Below, piece after piece: positions 41,241-49,532 of a stretch of DNA of 64,000 bases. The stretch is from positions 175,335 through 239,334 of the forward strand of contig NZ_JUIV01000006.1 in assembly GCF_004151235.1 (NCBI RefSeq). The letters run 5' to 3'. The notes beneath the pieces were generated by a model, which was given only the letters and a program-made list of their open reading frames with translations, did not search any database and was not told where the DNA came from. Position numbers and translations under genes: made by a program. Each line of letters begins with the position of its first letter. The first letter of the stretch is position 1. Source of the DNA: Flavobacterium anhuiense. GTDB taxonomy: Bacteria > Bacteroidota > Bacteroidia > Flavobacteriales > Flavobacteriaceae.

Positions 41241-42511
41241 TGATAAAGCAAGTATCAATAGACAATTTTAAATTATACAAGGAGAATGTAAAAATTCCTT
41301 TGTCAAATTTGAATCTGTTTACAGGAATCAATGGTAGAGGAAAATCTACTGTTTTACAAGTTTTTTTACTTTTAAGTCAATCTGCTTTTTCTAATAGAGC
41401 GACAAACAGAATATTTCTGAATGGTGAAAATGTCAAGCTTGGAAGTTTTGATGACGTGAAAAATAAAGAAGTTTCATTTTCTGAAAAAATTCATTTTGGA
41501 TTTGAATTTGATAATTTTTCAATTGATTACTATTTCTATAATAATTCTACAGATGCTTCTGAAGTTTACATAGACGAGATTAAAACCAAATGTGACAAAA
41601 CGGAGTTCGTCTTAAAAAGAATGGACGAATGGTATCAAGCGAACTTAAATTCAAAAAATGTAATAAACGGAACAGGAACAGCTTTGCAGTATCCGCTATT
41701 TGATTTATTTATTAGTGACGCAACTATTGAACAATATTTTAAGGAAACAAATATCTCAGAGATAAAGTCAGGAATTAATTTAGTAGGTATTCATTATGTT
41801 TCTGCAGATAGAATTGGACCAAAGAATTATTATGAAAACAAATCATTAAGTCACTTTGTTAGTGTCGGAGCATTAGGAGAAAATACTGTAAATGTATTAC
41901 ATCATAAAGGAAGTGATAAAGTTAATGAGGTAATGCTTACTCAATATGCAAAATTGTTTAGGGAAAACATTGAAGAACTTAGCTGGACTATACTTGATAA
42001 TACTAATTATTGGATTAACAAAATTTTTCAAGGCGCTAGTATAGATATTACTAATATTAAAGGAGAAGATTTAATTAAGCTTCGTATTAATTCAGACGGA
42101 AAAAGTTCATACTTTAAACCTACGAATGTAGGATATGGTTTTACTTACTCTCTTCCAATTATAGTTGCTGGATTGATTGCTAAGCCAGGAGAAATTCTTA
42201 TAGTTGAAAACCCGGAAGCGCATTTACATCCTTATGCCCAATCTATATTAGCAAAATTTTTAAGTTTAATTTCGCTATGTGGAGTTCAAGTACTAGTTGA
42301 AACGCATAGTGAGCATATTCTAAATGGATTTAGAATTGCAATAAAAGATAGTATAATCAAACCTAAGTCTACAAGCGTTTTGTATTTCGATTATAAAAAT
42401 GTCGATTTCTTCGAGGAAATTATCATTGATGAAGACGGTGGTGTAGATCGTTGGCCAACTGATTTCTTTGATCAAGCAGTGAAAGATTTGAATTATTTAT
42501 TAGGGATATAG
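41240..42511 (+). CDS. AAA/SMC-like ATPase with DUF3696 C-terminus
   Basis: A 423-residue ABC-like ATPase. It shows Walker A GINGRGKST (29-37), a signature-like NVGYGFTYSLPI (297-308), Walker B ILIVENPEAHLHP (319-331) and VLVETHSEHILNG (351-363), followed by the short DUF3696 end (IIDEDGGVDRWPTDFF). It lacks the TOPRIM nuclease of OLD proteins. Related ATPases act as sensors or triggers in defence systems such as Septu and retron-associated ones, where they hold a toxic partner in check. Start overlaps the stop of the DUF262 gene (TAATG), and the next gene begins 2 bases after its stop, so subunit synthesis is coupled. Confidence 0.85.
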   Translation: MIKQVSIDNFKLYKENVKIPLSNLNLFTGINGRGKSTVLQVFLLLSQSAFSNRATNRIFLNGENVKLGSFDDVKNKEVSFSEKIHFGFEFDNFSIDYYFYNNSTDASEVYIDEIKTKCDKTEFVLKRMDEWYQANLNSKNVINGTGTALQYPLFDLFISDATIEQYFKETNISEIKSGINLVGIHYVSADRIGPKNYYENKSLSHFVSVGALGENTVNVLHHKGSDKVNEVMLTQYAKLFRENIEELSWTILDNTNYWINKIFQGASIDITNIKGEDLIKLRINSDGKSSYFKPTNVGYGFTYSLPIIVAGLIAKPGEILIVENPEAHLHPYAQSILAKFLSLISLCGVQVLVETHSEHILNGFRIAIKDSIIKPKSTSVLYFDYKNVDFFEEIIIDEDGGVDRWPTDFFDQAVKDLNYLLGI

Positions 42512-42513
42512 TT

Positions 42514-43332
42514 ATGGAGCTGTTTATTAATGAATCCTCGCTGCATGGTCAGTATAATGATAATAATCAATTTTTCAGAGCTTTTAAAATATTTCTTTCA
42601 TCCCTTAACAAAATATCTGAAATTAAGAATCATAAGGAAATTTTTAAAAGTGATTATTTTTTCTATTTTTCCGGTATCGATGGCATTTTTCTCGAATCGT
42701 TGATAAAAAACAATCCAGCGTTAAATCAAACTTTTGCTCAGAATTTACAATTACTTAATCCTAAAAGCTGGCAAAAAAATCAAATGCACATTGATGATTG
42801 CAGTTATGAATTTAATAAAGAAAATTTTGTTGGTACATCAGTTGCAGAAATTTCAGAAAGATCTTTAGTTACAAAAGATTTTTTTGGTTTTCTTTTAAAT
42901 TTTAGTGAGTCAAAGTTTGGGAGTAATGAAAATATAAATGTTCTAAAAAATACGGAAGAAAAGATATTTATTGACTCTGTAATTTCTTCTGAAGATATAG
43001 AGAATTGGCTTATAAATAGAGGGTTTATTATTCCTGCTGAAATATATGATGAAAATTCAAGAAACCCTCCAACAGATTATCAGACCGTTTTAAAAGATAA
43101 TTTAATTTTTGAAAAGACAAATTATCCTAAAAATAATGGACGTACAGTATACAAGAAGAAAGACTCAAATGAGCTTTGGGTTGTAGATAGCGCACCTAAG
43201 CATGCTGGTTCAAAAGCACACATAGAGGTTTTTGATGAAAGAACAAGAAAACACTTAGGTACATCTTTATATAATGTGGTAAATTTAAATACAGATTATA
43301 AAGTTGATAATCGTACGATCAATTTAGGTTAA
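42514..43332 (+). CDS. possible toxin effector paired with the DUF3696 ATPase
   Basis: A 272-residue protein. Residues 1-185 begin MELFINESSLHGQYNDNNQF and include LLNPKSWQKNQMHIDD and ERSLVTKDFFGFLLNF, a type of N-terminal domain I associate with proteins encoded beside DUF3696 ATPases. Residues about 187-272 change in style: GRTVYKKKDSNELWVVDSA followed by KAHIEVFDERTRKHLGTSLY. The order (K/R)xYxx...xWxxDS...HxExFDxxxxHLG recalls the ribonuclease domain of colicin E3-like toxins and their relatives. This would make it an RNase effector; it is inference from a motif pattern only. It ends the operon; a regulator gene converges 31 bases away. Confidence 0.65.
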   Translation: MELFINESSLHGQYNDNNQFFRAFKIFLSSLNKISEIKNHKEIFKSDYFFYFSGIDGIFLESLIKNNPALNQTFAQNLQLLNPKSWQKNQMHIDDCSYEFNKENFVGTSVAEISERSLVTKDFFGFLLNFSESKFGSNENINVLKNTEEKIFIDSVISSEDIENWLINRGFIIPAEIYDENSRNPPTDYQTVLKDNLIFEKTNYPKNNGRTVYKKKDSNELWVVDSAPKHAGSKAHIEVFDERTRKHLGTSLYNVVNLNTDYKVDNRTINLG

Positions 43333-43363
43333 AATTAAACTATATATTAACCTTCAGTGAACT

Positions 43364-45034
43364 CTACTTATTAATTTCTGCAATAAAAAAATTAACAGGC
43401 ATTTCAGTCCTTGCCTTAAAAGCATTTACAAACTGTTGTGTACTGCTAAATCCAGCTTCAAGAGCAAGAGCTGTATTAGTATAATTTCGAGCCATTTTAT
43501 TTTCCTTCAATAAATTAATAATAAAATCAATTTTTAAATCATTGATGTATTCGATAAACCGTTTATTTTTATAATGGGATATAATTTTATACAAGTATTT
43601 TGAATTCGTATGGAGCATACCGGCTACCGTTGTTAATCGTACATCTTTGGCTAGAAATTTCTTTTCTGATTCAAATTTTTCCAGTTCTTTCAATACAAAA
43701 GCAATAGTTTCTTCAGGAATATCAAGAATTTCTGCTTTTTCTTTTTTAAGTTTTAGGATTGGTTTATCTAATGAAGCAGGACTTTGCATTACTTCGTCGA
43801 ACTTCTTTTTGTAAAACTTTTTGTTTTTATGATAGCGATAGGTTAGGAACACTGAGAATGTAAAAAGCATTAGAACAATTGTGATCAAAATAACATCATA
43901 ATATTTTTCCCTTTTAAGCTGTTTATGAATTTTTTCCCTCTCAACAAGCAGCTCTTTGGTATCGTATTGTTTATGAATTTTTGTAATTAGATATTTGTTG
44001 GTTTCATTTAGTAAAGAATCCGCTTTTAGTAATTGGTCGATGTACAAAAGCTGGCTTTTCTGATCATTTTTACTTTTGTAATAATTGATAAGCAGTTCAT
44101 AAACTTCACGAAGATCAGGACGCATATAATTCTTCTCTGTAAAAGTTTTATCAACTTTTAAAAAATAGGGAAGAGCTTTCTCTTTTTTATTGAGAGCCCA
44201 ATAACTTTTACCAATATAGAAATTCCCCACGGCCTCATTTGCAAAATCCTTATTTTCCCTAATACTGTCAAGGGAAGATTCTATGTCTGCTATTGCAGTG
44301 CCATAATTTTTTTTAAAGTATAAATTTATACCTTCTGAGTGCTTGAAATAAGGAATCATTTCCAAATTCTTTAGTCTTTCGCTTTCAGAAATTCCCTTCT
44401 TGTTAATTTCTGAGCATAATCCATAATTCCCAATTTTGTTGTTAAGGACGCCAAGTGAATGAAGGCAATTCAAATAGGCTCTTGTATCTTCTTTTATATA
44501 ATATTCTAAACAATCCTGAAACAGTGAAATTGCCTCATCATAAAAGCCTAGTAAATATTTGACCTGAGCCATATGGTATTTCACCTTATTATGCTGGTAT
44601 TGATCATCAGTTAGGGAAATGTAACTATTTGCTGTAATGTAATTATCAAAAGCGCTTTCATATTTTTTTTGTCCATAATACACAATCCCTTTTGAAAGGT
44701 ACGCAGAACCTATTAAAGCATTATCTGTACTTTTTTTTGCTGCATAGACCATACTGTCCGCATAAATAATTCTGATTTTTTCAGGAGATTGATGCAATAT
44801 GTTCTGGTACGCATAAACGACCTCTTCCCAGTTTTTTTCCTTTAATGCCTTGTACAGATAAGTGTTAAGGTATGGTGCAGCCTTGGAGCTGTCTTTCCTA
44901 AAGCTGTACATCTTATCATCGAGATAATTATAACTTTTATTTTTAAGAGAGTCAGGAACTTTGATGCTGGTTTTCTGACTGAACATACAATTAGAAATGT
45001 ACAGTAATGACAAGAGGATTAAAAATTGTTTCAT
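43364..45034 (-). CDS. TPR sensor with AraC-type DNA-binding domain
   Basis: A 556-residue transcription regulator anchored in the inner membrane. A signal peptide (LILLSLLYISNCMFS) is followed by tetratricopeptide repeats (for example SAYLSKGIVYYGQKKYESAF, YHMAQVKYLLGFYDEAISLF) on the periplasmic side, a coiled region, a membrane helix (VILITIVLMLFTFSVFLTY) and a C-terminal AraC HTH (TTVAGMLHTNSKYLYKIISH ... ALALEAGFSSTQQFVNAFKA). This architecture is typical of Flavobacteriia, where it senses envelope substrates and controls nearby uptake genes. The likely targets are the MauE/DUF6520 and susC operons; a 21-base-spaced direct repeat exists at 27693. Convergent with the effector gene. Confidence 0.85.
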   Translation of the reverse strand: MKQFLILLSLLYISNCMFSQKTSIKVPDSLKNKSYNYLDDKMYSFRKDSSKAAPYLNTYLYKALKEKNWEEVVYAYQNILHQSPEKIRIIYADSMVYAAKKSTDNALIGSAYLSKGIVYYGQKKYESAFDNYITANSYISLTDDQYQHNKVKYHMAQVKYLLGFYDEAISLFQDCLEYYIKEDTRAYLNCLHSLGVLNNKIGNYGLCSEINKKGISESERLKNLEMIPYFKHSEGINLYFKKNYGTAIADIESSLDSIRENKDFANEAVGNFYIGKSYWALNKKEKALPYFLKVDKTFTEKNYMRPDLREVYELLINYYKSKNDQKSQLLYIDQLLKADSLLNETNKYLITKIHKQYDTKELLVEREKIHKQLKREKYYDVILITIVLMLFTFSVFLTYRYHKNKKFYKKKFDEVMQSPASLDKPILKLKKEKAEILDIPEETIAFVLKELEKFESEKKFLAKDVRLTTVAGMLHTNSKYLYKIISHYKNKRFIEYINDLKIDFIINLLKENKMARNYTNTALALEAGFSSTQQFVNAFKARTEMPVNFFIAEINK

Positions 45035-45177
45035 AGATTAAATATGTAGGGGAGACATTTCTTTCTATAAATTGATCTTGAAAATTAGTGGACGATTCAG
45101 GATAATGTCATAAAAAGCAACTTCAAATATAAACTAAATAATTGAATTGTAGGTAATTATGTACGTTTAAAAGTAGT

Positions 45178-45336
45178 ATGGAATTCACGGAATTCCAAAC
45201 CATAAATTCATGGAAACCCACAGATATCGCCTTGTGTGAGGATTTTTATCGAAATAGATTTGCTTCGAATTCACGGGCAAAAATGTTTAGCAGGGTGCTG
45301 GATAAAAGTTCTGCCAATCCGGATGAAATGAACTGA
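45178..45336 (+). CDS. possible 52-residue microprotein overlapping a palindrome
   Basis: An open frame MEFTEFQTINSWKPTDIALC ... FASNSRAKMFSRVLDKSS, ending MN. The amino-acid composition looks like a protein, but the size is short and no family is known to me. Its first codons contain the perfect dyad TGGAATTC-ACG-GAATTCCA (45179-45197), which may be a regulatory site for the flanking divergent genes rather than coding sequence. It lies 36 bases before the lipoprotein gene. Confidence 0.3.
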   Translation: MEFTEFQTINSWKPTDIALCEDFYRNRFASNSRAKMFSRVLDKSSANPDEMN

Positions 45337-45372
45337 GAAACTATTCTCATTTACTTTCAAAACTATTTAATC

Positions 45373-46065
45373 ATGAAAAGTTTATTATTATGCATTGCAA
45401 TTTCACTTTCAATGTTTTCTTGTACAAATGATCAAGAATCATTACCAACATTATCCAAAGATTTTAAAGATGAATCTAGTTCTAAAGTAACAGATGCAGC
45501 AAATCCAAACAACCCATTTGATCAAATTGGACTGGATTATTATAATCATTTTAAAAATTTTGAATTGGAAAACGGGCCTGTAAAAAACCAAGCCCAACTT
45601 ATTGAACAATTGCTTTATCTGACCGATAAAGGAGATGTAAAGCGTAAAACAAATAAAAGTGTTATTACGATCACACCTGAAATGATAGCAGTGATACTCG
45701 CTGACCCTGAAAACAAGTTAATTGAGCTTATCAATGATGCGTCTTTAAGTATCTCAGTTAAAAACAATTTGACTTATTTCGTTAGTGAGTTAGTCGATAA
45801 ACAGGATGATGATTACGATGATGTCCATAACTACATTCTAGATTATGAAGACGGCGTAATTGCAGATTCTGTCCTAATACAGGAAGAAAAAGACACTATT
45901 TTAAAGGTTTCTGCCATATCAAGGTATTCGCTGTATGCAGAAGCGCGTAAGCGAGACAGAGACTGGGAAACTTCTGTAACCAATAAGCCGTCAAAAGGAA
46001 TTAATCTCAAAGGAAATGAGATTACACTGGTTACACTAGCCGTTGTTTTCAATAATCTGTATTAA
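45373..46065 (+). CDS. putative lipoprotein of unknown function
   Basis: A 230-residue protein with a lipoprotein-type signal peptide: MKSLLLCIAISLSMFSCTND, where the cysteine in FSC would be lipidated. The mature part is polar and helical (DQIGLDYYNHFKNFELENG, QLIEQLLYLTDKGDVKRK, EEKDTILKVSAISRYSLYAE). A near-terminal hydrophobic segment (NEITLVTLAVVFNNLY) is present. Divergent from the TPR-AraC gene and 6 bases before the small membrane protein, so the two form a unit. Unknown function; probably envelope-located. Confidence 0.65.
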   Translation: MKSLLLCIAISLSMFSCTNDQESLPTLSKDFKDESSSKVTDAANPNNPFDQIGLDYYNHFKNFELENGPVKNQAQLIEQLLYLTDKGDVKRKTNKSVITITPEMIAVILADPENKLIELINDASLSISVKNNLTYFVSELVDKQDDDYDDVHNYILDYEDGVIADSVLIQEEKDTILKVSAISRYSLYAEARKRDRDWETSVTNKPSKGINLKGNEITLVTLAVVFNNLY

Positions 46066-46071
46066 AAAATT

Positions 46072-46314
46072 ATGATAAGATCTCTTAATATGAAACTTCA
46101 GCTTTTTTTATATTCATGTCTGATCTTAATTAATCTGGCAAGCCTCTATTTCATCATTGATCTTTTTCGGTATGATGAAATAGAAAGCCTGCTTCGATCT
46201 GGACAGGAGGGTGCAATATCCGTCCGCATCCTGGCTTACCTGTTTTTTATTACCTGTCTGCTTAATCTCTATTTACTGTCTTATCTCATGATTAGGATAA
46301 GATTTAAAGATTAA
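46072..46314 (+). CDS. small two-helix membrane protein
   Basis: An 80-residue protein with two transmembrane helices (LFLYSCLILINLASLYFIID and ILAYLFFITCLLNLYLLSYL) joined by a short polar loop (YDEIESLLRSGQEGA). It starts 6 bases after the lipoprotein gene and belongs to its transcription unit. No family recognised. A second in-frame Met (46084) is a possible start. Confidence 0.55.
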   Translation: MIRSLNMKLQLFLYSCLILINLASLYFIIDLFRYDEIESLLRSGQEGAISVRILAYLFFITCLLNLYLLSYLMIRIRFKD

Positions 46315-46340
46315 CGAAAAAGCATCAAATACCAATTAAG

Positions 46341-47228
46341 ATGATAAAAGATCTCATTAATACTGACCTAAAAAAACTTCCTATAGAAGGGCTGGATATC
46401 CATATTATTAAAAAGTATGAAAGAATAACTTTAAACGATGAATTGTTTAAAACTGAAAATTTATCGATTTTATTAATTCGATCGGGTAGTTTAAAAATTA
46501 AACTTCAGGAAATAACACAAGATTTAATATCTCATGAACTTATTGTAATCCCTAAAGATTCTTACTGCACTTTTTTAGAAGTTCGTGACAACTTACAGCT
46601 ATATTTAATATTGTTTTCTTCGGATTTTGTACATAAGAACTGCCTTAAAAAAGATTTAGTAGAATCTTTGTACTTTTTTATAACTAAAGAACCTCTCAAG
46701 ATTGCCTTGGAAGAAAAGGAATATCAGGTTTTATCACTCATTTACAAGCTTATTTATTTTGTAAATCTAGATGCTACGCGAAATGGCAACGATAGCGATC
46801 TGCCTCGGATAAGTTTAAGTTTATTTCTTTACGAACTCAAACTAATTTATTCGAAACATTCAGCAAATTCAGTAATCAGTTTTAATAGAAAGGAAAACCT
46901 TGTGATGCAGTTTTTAACTATTTTGTCAATACATTATAAAAAACAGCACTATGTAAAGTTTTATGCTGGTGCATTATTTGTTACTGCTGGATATTTAGAT
47001 AAAGTAGTAAAAGAAATTACCGGAAAAAGCCCTAAAAGTTTAATAATTGATTCCTTAATTACTGAATCTAAAATCCTGCTTGATGATCCTCATTATACTA
47101 TTGCTGAAATAACACAGGAAATGGAGTTTAGCAGTGTTTCAGTATTTAGTAATTTTTTTAAAAAACATACCTCGACCTCCCCATCTATTTACCGCTCGAA
47201 ATCTACAGAAGGATTTACTGCTCTATAG
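46341..47228 (+). CDS. AraC-family regulator
   Basis: A 295-residue cytoplasmic regulator. The N-terminal half is cupin-like (FKTENLSILLIRSGSLKIKL, SHELIVIPKDSYCTFLEV). The C-terminal double HTH includes KFYAGALFVTAGYLDKVVKE with TGKSPKSLIIDSLITESKIL, and YTIAEITQEMEFSSVSVFSN with the final FFKKHTSTSPSIYR, the usual AraC end. It starts 26 bases after the membrane-protein gene, so it may be co-transcribed with it. AraC regulators often control transfer genes and cargo of Bacteroidetes elements. Possible targets are the unknown gene just downstream or the tra operon. Confidence 0.85.
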   Translation: MIKDLINTDLKKLPIEGLDIHIIKKYERITLNDELFKTENLSILLIRSGSLKIKLQEITQDLISHELIVIPKDSYCTFLEVRDNLQLYLILFSSDFVHKNCLKKDLVESLYFFITKEPLKIALEEKEYQVLSLIYKLIYFVNLDATRNGNDSDLPRISLSLFLYELKLIYSKHSANSVISFNRKENLVMQFLTILSIHYKKQHYVKFYAGALFVTAGYLDKVVKEITGKSPKSLIIDSLITESKILLDDPHYTIAEITQEMEFSSVSVFSNFFKKHTSTSPSIYRSKSTEGFTAL

Positions 47229-47263
47229 TTTTCGTTGTCTGGCCTACATTAAACAAGTGTACT

Positions 47264-48436
47264 ATGAATACTATATATCCTTTAGAATGGTTAGATTATG
47301 TTATACTGCAAATACTAAATCCAAATAAATCGAATGTTACCATTTTAACTAAAACAGAAGTAACATTAATTACAGAAAATATTGTAAAAGAAGCGAATCA
47401 TATTCAGGTTCGCATGAAGAATGAAATTTTTTCATTAGTTAAAAAGAGGCAGATACGATTACAGGTACGTAAGTACCATTCTAATTTAATATATCTTCTT
47501 GATAGTGCAGTTGAAAATCAGCAATGCAAGGAACTAAAGAAAAAAGACTTGGCAAAAGTTATAGAACTAATTATAAGTACGCTTGATGAGCTTCTTTCTT
47601 TTGTGGAAAATAGATTTTCTAATTTTTTGAGTCTTGATGAAAGAGTACCGATAACTTACCTTGCAGTAACGAGAAAAGAGTTAATTCATAAAATTGCAAT
47701 GTTAGAAAAGAGGCCATTTGAAACGGAAAAGGAAAGAAGTACAATTGATATTATTAAAGATGCTTTATCTGAATCTGTTCAAATTTCACACAATAAAGCT
47801 TCTTTTAGACAAATTTTGTATGAACGCCAGCTTATGAATCGTCTATTGGAAACATCGTACGTCAATCAATCCTTATCTATATTTTCAGCATTAGATAAAA
47901 TCTTAATTGAAACTAATTTCAACAGCAAGAGATATATTGATTTCCTTATCGACAATTTATCTAAAAATACTAGTCTTATCGAAGATGCAAATGAAAGGCT
48001 GAATTTTCTTATGTGTAATTCAAAAGAGTTAAATCAGCTGTATTCTAATGAAAATGTAACTTTTAATCCTGCTACAAAAAAAATTAAAAGTATTCTACTG
48101 GACTGGTTTAGTTATGAGGCTGCGTATCTTGAGAGTCAGATTAATGCAGAACATTTGGTTTCAGAACAATTAGGCAAATCAAATGATAAAGTTGAATGCA
48201 TTCTGTCAACTGATCAAATGGCTTTGATTTTACGAGCAAGTGATGAATCCAGGGTTTTAAAAGCAAGATCAATGAACTTGGTTTTTAAAACTATTGTGCC
48301 TTTTTTATCTACGCCTTTCAAAAAAGATCTTTCGTATCAATCTGTTCGAAGTAAATCTTATAATGCTGAGGACAGGGATAAGGAGATTGCTATCCAAACA
48401 CTTAAAAAAATTATTGAAAAGATTAAGACATACTGA
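47264..48436 (+). CDS. unknown helical protein, possibly an element regulator
   Basis: A 390-residue, mostly alpha-helical soluble protein: MNTIYPLEWLDYVILQILNP at the start, then long charged helices (VENRFSNFLSLDERVPITYL). The C-terminus STDQMALILRASDESRVLKA followed by KDLSYQSVRSKSYNAEDRDK has a layout I find similar to the end of RteC-type regulators of conjugative transposons, but I cannot show homology. It starts 35 bases after the AraC gene, in the same direction, and overlaps its region of influence. Proteins like this recur upstream of the tra genes in Flavobacteriia elements. Confidence 0.6.
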   Translation: MNTIYPLEWLDYVILQILNPNKSNVTILTKTEVTLITENIVKEANHIQVRMKNEIFSLVKKRQIRLQVRKYHSNLIYLLDSAVENQQCKELKKKDLAKVIELIISTLDELLSFVENRFSNFLSLDERVPITYLAVTRKELIHKIAMLEKRPFETEKERSTIDIIKDALSESVQISHNKASFRQILYERQLMNRLLETSYVNQSLSIFSALDKILIETNFNSKRYIDFLIDNLSKNTSLIEDANERLNFLMCNSKELNQLYSNENVTFNPATKKIKSILLDWFSYEAAYLESQINAEHLVSEQLGKSNDKVECILSTDQMALILRASDESRVLKARSMNLVFKTIVPFLSTPFKKDLSYQSVRSKSYNAEDRDKEIAIQTLKKIIEKIKTY

Positions 48437-48495
48437 ATAATCAATCTGCGTAACAAAATTGAATATTCACGACAAACTACTAAACATTCTAGATT

Positions 48496-48693
48496 ATGAC
48501 ATTAATAGCAATATTTTTCCCTTCACTTTCCTTTTTCTTAAGGGGTAAGATTTTTACAGCAATCATTTGTCTCATTCTGCAGATTACTTTGATTGGCTGG
48601 ATACCAGCGGCAATCTGGGCGGTTTTATCGCTTCAGAATTCGCGAGCTGATAAACGTAATGCGAAATTAATTAAAGCTATGCGTTCAAAATAA
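48496..48693 (+). CDS. YqaE/Pmp3-like membrane peptide
   Basis: A 65-residue protein with two hydrophobic helices: MTLIAIFFPSLSFFLRGKIF and CLILQITLIGWIPAAIWAVL. The LIGWIPAAIWA motif is the hallmark of the Pmp3/YqaE (UPF0057) proteolipids, which influence membrane potential and stress tolerance. The basic tail (SRADKRNAKLIKAMRSK) is longer than in plant relatives. It lies alone after the unknown gene, and a terminator follows directly, so it ends this unit. Confidence 0.8.
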   Translation: MTLIAIFFPSLSFFLRGKIFTAIICLILQITLIGWIPAAIWAVLSLQNSRADKRNAKLIKAMRSK

Positions 48694-48712
48694 AAACGAC
48701 TTATATTATTTG

Positions 48713-48749
48713 AAAGGCTTTTGTGGTTATTCTAACTGCAGAAGCCTTT
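48713..48749 (+). terminator. terminator upstream of the tra region
   Basis: AAAGGCTT (48713-48720) pairs with AAGCCTTT (48742-48749), and T-rich sequence follows. It isolates the YqaE-type gene from the transfer operon. Confidence 0.7.
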
Positions 48750-48804
48750 TTTATTTATCAGTGTGAATATGTACATTTTATCTTCTGCTGACCAATAAAT
48801 TCAA

Positions 48805-48824
48805 GGGGTACAAAAGGGTACAAG
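48805..48824. repeat. tandem GGGTACAA repeats
   Basis: GGGTACAAAA then GGGTACAAG in direct repeat with a 10-base period. The same octamer occurs in inverted orientation at 62060-62084, beyond the other end of the tra region. They could be recombinase or regulator binding sites. Confidence 0.45.
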
Positions 48825-48927
48825 AAAAGTTGTACTTGTAGAAGCTTCATTGTAGTCGTTCCTTTGGGATGTAAAATAAATCATATCTCTAAGATTTTGA
48901 TTTGGATAGATGAATGTTGAATGATAA

Positions 48928-49410
48928 ATGAAGATGATTATGTTTGCAAGTGTTTCATGGGGCAGCTACCTTACTGTCATAGGTGTAATCTTAGTGGTAT
49001 GGTATCTAATAGTACTGCTTAAATTCTATAAAGGCGATTTAAAGGAATTTTTCTCTAGCGAAAAAAGAAATGGCCCGTTTAAGAAATCTACAAGTTCTAA
49101 ATCTTTGCTGCAAAGAAAAATACACACAGGTTTGTCATCATCTTTTTCAGAATCTTTTGACACTTTAGATGACGCAGAAGAACTTTCCGCCAGAATACTT
49201 CAAGCTGTGAAGGAAAGTGCCGAGAAAAACTTGTTTAAAGAACAATTCGAAAATTACCTGCGAATGGTTCTTGATGAATATCCGTATGTGAAGATCTCTT
49301 CACTGCGTGAAGATATAAATCATTTAATAGTCTCCGAAAGCGAAAAGCACCCTCAGTTTTCTTTAACGTTTGCCGAAGCGGATCAACTATGGGAGGAGAC
49401 TATTTCTTAA
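48928..49410 (+). CDS. membrane-anchored protein preceding traE
   Basis: A 160-residue protein with an N-terminal transmembrane helix (YLTVIGVILVVWYLIVLLKF) and a soluble C-terminal part (DAEELSARILQAVKESAEKN, ISSLREDINHLIVSESEKHP). The composition is regular and coding-like. Small membrane proteins before traE are usual in flavobacterial transfer operons, where they are of unknown role. It precedes a structured leader and traE at 122 bases, so it is either the first gene of the operon or lies just ahead of it. Confidence 0.65.
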   Translation: MKMIMFASVSWGSYLTVIGVILVVWYLIVLLKFYKGDLKEFFSSEKRNGPFKKSTSSKSLLQRKIHTGLSSSFSESFDTLDDAEELSARILQAVKESAEKNLFKEQFENYLRMVLDEYPYVKISSLREDINHLIVSESEKHPQFSLTFAEADQLWEETIS

Positions 49411-49415
49411 AACTC

Positions 49416-49505
49416 AGCGGAGGAATAACCCCTGTTCTCTCTGGTGCGGTATGGCTTTGTGTGACAAGATGATAGAGCTGTAACGGCGGTTTTCCTCTGC
49501 TTTTT
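49416..49505 (+). ncRNA. structured RNA leader before traE (possible attenuator or riboregulator)
   Basis: AGCGGAGGA (49416-49424) pairs with TCCTCTGCT (49493-49501) with one G-U pair, and the stem continues imperfectly through AACCCCTGTT versus AACGGCGGTT, with an inner CTCT/AGAG closing. Five T follow. It is GC-richer than its surroundings and lies 28 bases before traE. Confidence 0.5.
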
Positions 49506-49532
49506 AACTATAAATAATCTTTAAAATGACGT

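Noticed and set aside
42514..43332. Calling the last gene of the defence operon a restriction endonuclease
   Set aside because: No PD-(D/E)xK, HNH or GIY-YIG pattern is visible; an RNase-toxin-like end is the better, still tentative, reading.
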